From contig JANHAI010000019.1 of NCBI GenBank assembly GCA_024464205.1, positions 1 through 10,747 of the forward strand: a stretch of 10,747 nucleotides of DNA, read 5' to 3'. Each line of letters begins with the position of its first letter. Within the stretch, counting starts at the first letter, position 1. Of this stretch, positions 6,330 to 10,747 are shown in pieces. Both the position numbers and the translations under genes were made by a program. A model generated the notes under the pieces. The model saw only the letters and a program-made list of their open reading frames with translations. It had not been told where the DNA came from and did not search any database. Origin of the DNA: Candidatus Methanomethylicia archaeon. GTDB taxonomy: Archaea > Thermoproteota > Methanomethylicia > Methanomethylicales > Methanomethylicaceae.

Positions 6330-6839
6330 TCAGACTCTCTCGAATCGACCCAGGAGCTCCCTCATTTTTTTCTTCATTCCGGTATCAACGGTGATGACGA
6401 CCATCCCCCTGTTCGGGAGGCCATATATCACAAGCGACCCGACTGGGGCTAGAGCTATCGAAGGTATCGATAGCAGGTCCTCCTCGCCCTCGACCAGTAT
6501 CATGCTCCTTTCCTTCGAGTTTAATGCGTTCCTTATCGCCGCTGCAGCCTCGTCTGATATGCAGCCCTGTGGGTTGCTTATCTTGGATGTGGGGGTGAAC
6601 TCCTCAGAGAAAGAGGATCGCTTCGTCTTTCGGTCGAAGATGCCGATGTCAGGGAGGAAGCCTTGCTTTGAGAACGTCGAGAGCGTGAAGTCCCCCACGA
6701 TTATGACTTTTCTTGGGCGGGAGGCGCGAATCATTGCGATGGCCTCCCTTGCGTTCTCCTCCGGCCCCTTCTCGAGGAGCCTGCCATAGGGCTTGGACAA
6801 CTCGCCCCTAAGGCTATCTGGCAACCTCAGGGCGCCCAA
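6330..6839 (-). CDS. GTP-dependent dephospho-CoA kinase (DUF359 family)
   Basis: The archaeal DUF359 family carries out the last step of coenzyme A synthesis, phosphorylating dephospho-CoA with GTP; it is unrelated to bacterial CoaE. The 169 residues show the family pattern: LRLPDSLRGELSKPYG at the start, IIVGDFTLS (46-54), PDIGIFDRKTKR (63-74), SNPQGCIS (88-95), LVEGEEDLLSIPS (115-127), and APVGSLVIYGLPNRGMVVI. The start is TTG 6839. The in-frame TGA three bases earlier (6845-6843) excludes anything longer, and AAGGTG of the preceding gene lies about 11 bases upstream. It begins right after the spt4 stop, so it is transcribed with rpo7 and spt4. Only 14 bases separate its stop from that of the convergent gdhA. 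Confidence 0.88.
   Translation of the reverse strand: MGALRLPDSLRGELSKPYGRLLEKGPEENAREAIAMIRASRPRKVIIVGDFTLSTFSKQGFLPDIGIFDRKTKRSSFSEEFTPTSKISNPQGCISDEAAAAIRNALNSKERSMILVEGEEDLLSIPSIALAPVGSLVIYGLPNRGMVVITVDTGMKKKMRELLGRFERV
6365..6374 (+). terminator. Candidate T-rich terminator of gdhA
   Basis: TTTTTTTCTT on the plus strand, about 50 bases after the gdhA stop. Archaeal RNA polymerase often stops at U-rich tracts without a hairpin. The tract lies inside the antisense 3' coding end of the DUF359 gene, where it encodes consecutive lysines, so it may also be simply coding sequence. Confidence 0.4.
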
Positions 6840-6842
6840 GGA

Positions 6843-7058
6843 TCATCGCACCTTTATAGCGTACCTGCCTGCCCGCTTGGCGCCTATGGCTTCAGCCAGC
6901 TGCGCCGAGGGGTCTACGATGATTATAATTCCGCTCCACTCCTCGGAGAGGTCGCTGCTTCCGCAGACCGGGCACTTTGCGTCGTCCTCGGAGAGGATGT
7001 ACTTGCACTTCCTGCACGCTCTCTTGAGGGATGATTGGCCCTCTGTATCCCTGCTCAC
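6843..7058 (-). CDS. spt4: Transcription elongation factor Spt4 (RpoE2)
   Basis: Small zinc protein that binds Spt5 and clamps RNA polymerase during elongation. It has 71 residues. The zinc ligands are CRKC (15-18) and CPVC (29-32), followed by SDLSEEWSGIIIIVDP and SQLAEAIG-type sequence (here AQLAEAIGAK), which are characteristic. It ends GRYAIKV. The start is GTG 7058, four bases after the rpo7 stop. This leaves about 13 residues before the first cysteine, slightly more than in some relatives. The rpo7-spt4 pair is conserved in archaea and lets two components of the transcription machinery be made together. Confidence 0.94.
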   Translation of the reverse strand: MSRDTEGQSSLKRACRKCKYILSEDDAKCPVCGSSDLSEEWSGIIIIVDPSAQLAEAIGAKRAGRYAIKVR

Positions 7059-7062
7059 GATC

Positions 7063-7662
7063 TCATGCCCCCGCCTTCTCGCTTGGCTTTTCGACGGATG
7101 GCTTCTCGCCGCTTGCGCGCTTTAAATCCTGCTCGATCCAGCTCAGCGCGCCTAGGAACGGCTGCCTCATCGTCATGCCTATCTTGCTACTCCTCGACGC
7201 CCCGCCGCTCAGGCTCACCGTTATTATCCTTGCACGGACTGGCACGCCCTTCTCGAGGACGCGCTGCGTTTCCTTGCCAATGAGGCCGCCCCTCTTCTCG
7301 TCGTAAGTGATAAAGTCGTCCATCACCTGGGAGACGTGGACGAGGCCGTCCATTGGGCCTATCCTGACAAATATACCAAAGTCGGTCACCTCGACGACCT
7401 CGCCTTCCACTACCTCCTGTATCATGGGGGTATAGACGAGGAGGTCGAATGAAGCCCTGTGGTATATTGCCCCATCGCCCGGGAGTATCTTGCCCACATT
7501 TGAGACAACCACATTGAGGACTGCCAAGACCGCCCCAAGCTCCCGCATCACCACCCCCTCATAGCTGGCCCTGAGGACTTCAGAAGCGACCTGCTCCAAG
7601 GGAGCGCCGAATTTCTCCGGCGGGATCCTCACAACATCATTCATATGGAGGAGCTTATACAT
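7063..7662 (-). CDS. rpo7: DNA-directed RNA polymerase subunit Rpo7 (RpoE1)
   Basis: Subunit of the archaeal RNA polymerase stalk, paired with Rpo4. It aids promoter opening, processivity and RNA binding. The N-terminal tip domain begins MYKLLHMNDVVRIPPEKFG, a clear family start, and contains LAVLNVVVSNVGKILPGDGA. The S1/OB domain (about residues 83-160) carries GEVVEVTDFGIFVRIGPMDG and LVHVSQV. At 199 residues it is longer than a bare stalk subunit because of a Lys/Glu/Pro/Ser tail (EKPSVEKPSEKAGA) that looks disordered. ATG 7662 is preceded by GGTGA 6 bases upstream. It is the first gene of the unit rpo7-spt4-DUF359 kinase. Confidence 0.96.
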   Translation of the reverse strand: MYKLLHMNDVVRIPPEKFGAPLEQVASEVLRASYEGVVMRELGAVLAVLNVVVSNVGKILPGDGAIYHRASFDLLVYTPMIQEVVEGEVVEVTDFGIFVRIGPMDGLVHVSQVMDDFITYDEKRGGLIGKETQRVLEKGVPVRARIITVSLSGGASRSSKIGMTMRQPFLGALSWIEQDLKRASGEKPSVEKPSEKAGA

Positions 7663-7668
7663 TTGCAG

Positions 7669-7673
7669 TCACC
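7669..7673 (-). promoter_or_regulatory. Ribosome binding site of rpo7
   Basis: GGTGA on the minus strand, 6 bases before the ATG at 7662. Confidence 0.65.
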
Positions 7674-7707
7674 AGAAGTAATGATTATTGACTAGGCAGT
7701 TAAATGC

Positions 7708-7720
7708 GCTATAAAAACTT
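7708..7720 (-). promoter_or_regulatory. Box A promoter of rpo7
   Basis: On the minus strand AAG followed by TTTTTATAGC (7717-7708). Transcription would begin near 7686, giving a leader of about 24 bases with a ribosome binding site. A perfect inverted repeat, TTGTT-GCCG-AACAA (7722-7735), lies immediately upstream. Confidence 0.55.
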
Positions 7721-7736
7721 GTTGTTGCCGAACAAT

Positions 7737-7756
7737 GGGGGGCGCCTCGAGGCGCC
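7737..7756 (-). repeat. GC-rich perfect palindrome after the PIN gene (stem-loop, possible 3'-end element)
   Basis: GGCGCCTCGAGGCGCC (7741-7756) is its own reverse complement. On the minus-strand RNA it begins 5 bases after the PIN-gene stop and can fold as a 6-bp all-GC stem with a UCGA loop, followed by CCCC. It has no T-tract right after it, so it is not a bacterial-type terminator. A similar arrangement follows the aIF5B stop. Confidence 0.6.
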
Positions 7757-7761
7757 GTCGC

Positions 7762-8160
7762 TCAGCTGATCACAGGCAGGCCGTCCTTGAGGTAGACGAC
7801 ATCGAGCCCTTCCCTGATAAGGCGCCTCCTCAGCGGCGTGTCTGCCGTGGCTATGACGTACTTGCCCGTCTTCGCAAGGCTGAACAGCTTCTCGTCTACT
7901 TCCCCCCCAGGGGCGGATTCGTCGAGCCTATCGAACCCCTTAGCAATTTCGAGGGCAAGCTTCGCGAATTTGGTCTCCTTTGGTCGGCCATATGACGCGA
8001 TCGACTCCAGCTCGGACACAACAAATGACGGCACGAGTATTGTTTCGAAGCCGCGCTTCTTTAGCTCGTACGCTATGTCGAAGGGCAGCTTCGCTGAGAA
8101 GATCAGCATGTTGGTGTCAAGGATGACCGCTTTAGGCCTATCTTTACTGAACAAATCCAT
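7762..8160 (-). CDS. PIN-domain protein, Fcf1/UTP24-like (possible rRNA-processing nuclease)
   Basis: A 132-residue single-domain PIN protein. The four acidic metal ligands are recognisable: Asp15 in ILDTNMLI, Glu50 in VVSELE, Asp89 in GGEVDEKLF, and Asp107 in IATADTPLRRRL. PIN domains cut RNA with Mg or Mn. The genomic place directly after aIF2-gamma and in a ribosomal cluster is known for archaeal proteins resembling eukaryotic Fcf1, which cleaves pre-18S rRNA. There is no antitoxin gene beside it, which argues against a VapC toxin. ATG 8160 overlaps the aIF2-gamma end by 17 bases, suggesting coupled translation; the ribosome binding site is weak. The actual RNA target is inferred, not shown. 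Confidence 0.85.
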   Translation of the reverse strand: MDLFSKDRPKAVILDTNMLIFSAKLPFDIAYELKKRGFETILVPSFVVSELESIASYGRPKETKFAKLALEIAKGFDRLDESAPGGEVDEKLFSLAKTGKYVIATADTPLRRRLIREGLDVVYLKDGLPVIS

Positions 8161-9379
8161 AGCCGATCAGCCGCCACCGGCCTGCCAGCATCCTGCTGAT
8201 TGCGACCCGCGAGCCCTCATCAACGCATACAGGGCGCTTCAGGAGCAGCTGTGCGTCGTCTTTGTAGGCGGCCGTCACTGATCCAACGGTTACTGAGGAT
8301 CCCACTACAAGCATGAGGTTCTCCCGTGCCTTCAGGTGCTCCACCTTCTGCATCTCCTTTGTCCCGACCACCCTCTCCAAAAGGGAGACTTTCAGGCGGA
8401 GTTCGGTTTTTGTCGGAGGCAGCGTCCCTGGTTTCCCTACGACGCTCCCCACGAGGTTGTCTGCCTTCGTCAGGATCGGATCGAGGGTCGTCCCCACGCC
8501 TATGAGCCCCCCTGGCCCTACCTCCTCAGCGACAGCGCTCCCGGACATGAGGCTCGAGATCTCAGTGATGATCGGCTCATACGTTACTTTCCCGCCTTGC
8601 TCGACCTTCAAGCCTGGCCTTATCTCTATCTCCTCGCCGACCCTTAACCTCCCCTGGATCAGGGATCCCCCTATGACACCGCCCCTGATCTTGTCGACGA
8701 GTGTACCCGGCTTGTTGATGTCGAATGACCGCGCCACGAACATCCTGGGAGGCTTCGAGGGGTCCCTCTTTGGCGTTGGCACCTTCTCCTCCAGCATTTT
8801 GATGAGGTAATCGATGTTCGAGCCGTGCAAGGCAGAGATCGGGACTATCGGCGCGCCCTCAGCTATGGTCCCTTTCGTGAAGTTCAGTATCTGCTTGTAG
8901 TTTTCCATGACCTTCTCTTTTGGCACGGCGTCGATCTTGTTCTGGACGACGACGATGTTCTTCACTCCTATGATCTCAAGCGCGACTAGGTGCTCCCTCG
9001 TCTGGGGCTGCGGGCACTCCTCTGCGGAGGATATGATCAGCATCGCGCCGTCCATCAGTGCAGAGCCTGAGAGCATGGTTGCCATGAGGCTCTCATGACC
9101 TGGCGCGTCAACGAACGAGACCTTCCTAAGGACCTTCGTCTCGATGTTGTGCCTCGGGCAGATGCGCTGCGTCATGTAGCATTCTGGTTCAGCGCATTCC
9201 GGGCACTTGCGGAATACGGTGTCAGCGTAGCCGAGCTTGATCGTGATCCCTCTCTTCAGTTCCTCGCTGTGGTGGGCAGCCCAGACGCCGCTAAGCGCGG
9301 CGACCACGGTGGTCTTGCCGTGGTCAACATGGCCCGTGAGGCCTATGTTGCACTCGGGCTGCTTCTTCTCCTCGCTCAA
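8144..9379 (-). CDS. eif2g: Translation initiation factor aIF2 subunit gamma
   Basis: GTPase core of aIF2, which carries initiator Met-tRNA to the small subunit. It has 411 residues. G motifs: G1 GHVDHGKT (16-23), switch I RGITIKLG (43-50), G3 DAPGH (91-95), G4 NKID (147-150) and G5 SALH (182-185). The zinc knuckle specific to the gamma subunit is formed by Cys59, Cys62, Cys67 and Cys74 (CPEC...C...C). Domains II and III follow, with VARSFDINKPGT and GGVIGGSLIQG. These features separate it from EF-Tu/aEF1A. The TTG start (9379) overlaps the S6e stop as TTGA, and the N-terminus then matches the family (short charged segment, QPECNIGL). No strong ribosome binding site is near, so translation is probably coupled to rps6e. 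Confidence 0.97.
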   Translation of the reverse strand: MSEEKKQPECNIGLTGHVDHGKTTVVAALSGVWAAHHSEELKRGITIKLGYADTVFRKCPECAEPECYMTQRICPRHNIETKVLRKVSFVDAPGHESLMATMLSGSALMDGAMLIISSAEECPQPQTREHLVALEIIGVKNIVVVQNKIDAVPKEKVMENYKQILNFTKGTIAEGAPIVPISALHGSNIDYLIKMLEEKVPTPKRDPSKPPRMFVARSFDINKPGTLVDKIRGGVIGGSLIQGRLRVGEEIEIRPGLKVEQGGKVTYEPIITEISSLMSGSAVAEEVGPGGLIGVGTTLDPILTKADNLVGSVVGKPGTLPPTKTELRLKVSLLERVVGTKEMQKVEHLKARENLMLVVGSSVTVGSVTAAYKDDAQLLLKRPVCVDEGSRVAISRMLAGRWRLIGYGFVQ

Positions 9380-9744
9380 CTCGCTTTCACTTTCTCCTCG
9401 GCTTGTTTCAGGACTGCGTTTATCTGAACGACGTCTTCGGTGATCATGCTTCCCCGGACGAGCTTCCTCTTCCTGCTCCCGTCCTCGTCTGGCTTGTAGC
9501 CAACCCCCCCAGACAGCAGCACGTTCCTCTTTGAGCCCCCTGGAAGGTCGCTCCTGAGCGGGATGCCGCTCTTGTCGCTTCCGCCAGTGATTATGATCTC
9601 CCTGCCAGGGAAGCCGAACGCCTCGCCGTTTATGCTGTCGCCTATCTTTAAGCCTACGAGCTGCTGCGCCTGTGCGTCAGCGACGGTCACGGTCTTCGAC
9701 TTGCCGTCTGACGGGTCCGATATCACAAGTTTGTACTCGACCAA
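9376..9744 (-). CDS. rps6e: 30S ribosomal protein S6e (eS6)
   Basis: Small-subunit protein of archaea and eukaryotes. The core motifs are YKLVISDP, GLKIGDSINGEAFGFPGRE, IIITGGSDKSGIPLRSD, and LLSGGVGYKPDEDGSRKRKLVRG, all typical. The frame can be read from GTG 9783 (135 residues), but that codon lies between the box A element and the expected transcription start near 9775, and it adds residues the family lacks. I choose TTG 9744, which gives 122 residues beginning (M)VEYKLVISDP, with GGTGAT just upstream (4-base gap). GTG 9753 is a possible alternative. It is the first gene of the unit S6e/aIF2-gamma/PIN. Confidence 0.94.
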   Translation of the reverse strand: MVEYKLVISDPSDGKSKTVTVADAQAQQLVGLKIGDSINGEAFGFPGREIIITGGSDKSGIPLRSDLPGGSKRNVLLSGGVGYKPDEDGSRKRKLVRGSMITEDVVQINAVLKQAEEKVKAS

Positions 9745-9796
9745 ACCAATCACCGTATAATAGGGTATTGTTGATAACTTCACGAAGCATAAGATA

Positions 9797-9810
9797 CTTT
9801 ATATCCCTTT
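9797..9810 (-). promoter_or_regulatory. Box A promoter of rps6e
   Basis: On the minus strand AAAGGG (BRE-like, 9810-9805) is followed by ATATAAAG (9804-9797). The predicted transcription start is near 9775, about 30 bases before the chosen TTG start. This supports the shorter S6e. Confidence 0.6.
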
Positions 9811-9835
9811 CGCAGCAGCCTGGACGCTTTGCGGG

Positions 9836-9877
9836 CCCAGAAGTCAAGAAGCCTCTGGGGGGGCGCCCCACGAGGGG
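9836..9877 (-). repeat. GC-rich stem-loops after the aIF5B stop (possible 3'-end element)
   Basis: On the minus strand the aIF5B TGA (9881-9879) is followed after one base by CCCC-TCGT-GGGG (9877-9866), which can form a tetraloop hairpin, and then a run of seven C's (9863-9857). The palindrome GGGGCGCCCC (9860-9869) offers an alternative fold. A second inverted repeat, CCCAGA/TCTGGG (9859-9854 with 9841-9836), comes next. The rps6e promoter lies further downstream. Confidence 0.5.
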
Positions 9878-9878
9878 A

Positions 9879-10747
9879 TCATATCTTGAGGGCAGACCAC
9901 CTTGCCTTGATGATCTTTTCTATGATGGCCAGCTCTGATTCGTCCAGCATCTCGCTGTATTTTTCCTTGAGGAGTACGAGGTCGTTGTCCGGTATCTGGA
10001 CAAGGAGCGACTGTCCCTCCTGGACTTGCCTCCCAACAATGAAATCCCCCTTCATGGAGATGGCGACCTTGTCCCCCCGCTTGGCCTCCTGGAGCGACTT
10101 CCCGCTGTCCTGGATCTCCTTTATAGATCCCAGCGGCTGCAGGTCTTCCCTCATGAGCACGTACCCAGGCATGATCTTGCCGGCGAGGACCTCCACGCCG
10201 AATATTGGCGGCGAGCTCTTCCTGAAGACGCAGCCGGGGATTATCCTGACCTCGCCCGGGTGCGAAATTTGGCTGAACTCCTTGGTCCTCATCTCCTCCA
10301 CGAGCTTCTCTGACCAAGCTCTGTAGTCATCGACTATGTGGTATATCACGTTGCTAGTGAAGACCGGGATTCCCCTGTCCCTTGCCTCGGCCTCTGCCTC
10401 TGGGGTCACCTTGACGTTGAAGCCGACGATCGCCGCCAGCTCGGGCCTGCTCCTCTTGACAATTGCTGCCTCGATGAGATCGCGCTTGCTGACCGGACCG
10501 ATGTCGGATACCCTCACAGGTATCCCCTGCCCCTTCATGAACTTGACCAGAGCCTCTAGGGAGCCGAGCGTGTCAGCCTTGACGACCACCCCCTCTGCGT
10601 CAGATGTGAACCTCAGCTCAGCCATCTCCTCCGAGATCTTCTGGCTGAATTCCTTCAGTGATGAGTCCGAGTCTGCTACGAATATGGGGGCCCCCGCTAC
10701 TGCGCCTTCGAGGCCCGTGGCCACGATCTTAACCCCGGCTGCAGCCA
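9879..10747 (-). CDS. infB: Translation initiation factor aIF5B, C-terminal part (runs off right edge)
   Basis: aIF5B/eIF5B is the GTPase that promotes subunit joining. About 289 C-terminal residues are present. The frame stays open to the window edge, with AAGVKIVATGLEGAVAGAPIF upstream of an internal GTG, so the gene is longer than the window and lacks its GTPase domain here only because of the cut. Visible are the end of domain II, domain III (EGVVVKADTLGSLEAL, VSDIGPVSKRDLIEAA, AIVGFNVKV), the long connecting helix (DDYRAWSEKLVEEMR) and domain IV (IIPGCVFRKSSPPIFGVEV, followed by a beta-barrel with SIKEIQDSGKSLQEAKRGDKV). A C-terminal helix (LDESELAIIEKIIKA) completes it. The stop is followed at once by a GC-rich stem-loop. 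Confidence 0.95.
   Translation of the reverse strand, partial: AAAGVKIVATGLEGAVAGAPIFVADSDSSLKEFSQKISEEMAELRFTSDAEGVVVKADTLGSLEALVKFMKGQGIPVRVSDIGPVSKRDLIEAAIVKRSRPELAAIVGFNVKVTPEAEAEARDRGIPVFTSNVIYHIVDDYRAWSEKLVEEMRTKEFSQISHPGEVRIIPGCVFRKSSPPIFGVEVLAGKIMPGYVLMREDLQPLGSIKEIQDSGKSLQEAKRGDKVAISMKGDFIVGRQVQEGQSLLVQIPDNDLVLLKEKYSEMLDESELAIIEKIIKARWSALKI

Noticed and set aside
7721..7764. Bacterial-type intrinsic terminator or transposon end at the palindrome
   Set aside because: No T-tract follows the stem on either strand, and there is no transposase or target duplication nearby.
7762..8160. VapC-type toxin of a toxin-antitoxin pair
   Set aside because: No antitoxin gene is adjacent; the gene overlaps aIF2-gamma in a translation cluster, which fits an Fcf1-like protein better.
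9844..10317. 157-codon minus-strand frame overlapping aIF5B in another frame
   Set aside because: The protein is Gly/Arg/Gln-rich with no motif, while the competing frame is clearly aIF5B.
9829..10326. 165-codon plus-strand frame opposite aIF5B
   Set aside because: Antisense shadow of a conserved translation factor, with low-complexity Ser/Leu-rich content.
1..10747. CRISPR array, phage or defence system
   Set aside because: No spaced direct repeats and no defence, integrase or transposase genes; nearly all of the sequence is explained by housekeeping genes.

Overview
The window is a piece of an archaeal chromosome. It holds most of a conserved cluster of archaeal information-processing genes: translation factors aIF5B and aIF2-gamma, ribosomal proteins S6e, S24e, S27ae and S15, RNA polymerase subunit Rpo7, the elongation factor Spt4, a PIN nuclease, KEOPS tRNA-modification subunits, an archaeal RecJ-type DHH protein, and the archaeal GTP-dependent dephospho-CoA kinase. 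Box A (TATA) promoters, GGTGA-type ribosome binding sites, nearly leaderless genes and separate (unfused) Kae1 and Bud32 are all archaeal features. The unfused pair would suit a TACK-type archaeon, but I cannot assign a lineage with certainty from the sequence alone.

All genes but one lie on the minus strand, so transcription runs from high to low coordinates. From the right edge: the 3' part of infB (aIF5B); a GC-rich 3' stem-loop and a box A promoter; rps6e, eif2g and a Fcf1-like PIN gene as an overlapping unit; a second GC-rich stem-loop and promoter; rpo7, spt4 and the DUF359 dephospho-CoA kinase; then gdhA (glutamate dehydrogenase) alone on the plus strand; then, restarting on the minus strand, rps24e, rps27ae with its own leaderless promoter, kae1, bud32 (coding overlap), the ITPase gene, rps15 with its own promoter, recJ, and the first codons of a gene that fits KEOPS subunit Pcc1 at the left edge.

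Functionally the cluster groups translation initiation (aIF5B, aIF2-gamma), small-subunit proteins and a possible rRNA-processing nuclease, transcription (Rpo7 and Spt4), the t6A tRNA modification machinery (Kae1, Bud32, probably Pcc1), and nucleotide or DNA housekeeping (ITPase, RecJ-like). The glutamate dehydrogenase is the outlier in strand, function and regulation. Its promoter carries two short inverted repeats, one of them overlapping the TATA box.

I see no mobile element, CRISPR array, defence island or tRNA/rRNA gene, and no unmistakably new system. The points most worth following are the missing normal start codon of the ITPase gene, paired stem-loops with UCGN loops just after two operon-ending stop codons, the palindromic gdhA promoter, and the insertion of gdhA into an otherwise conserved cluster.
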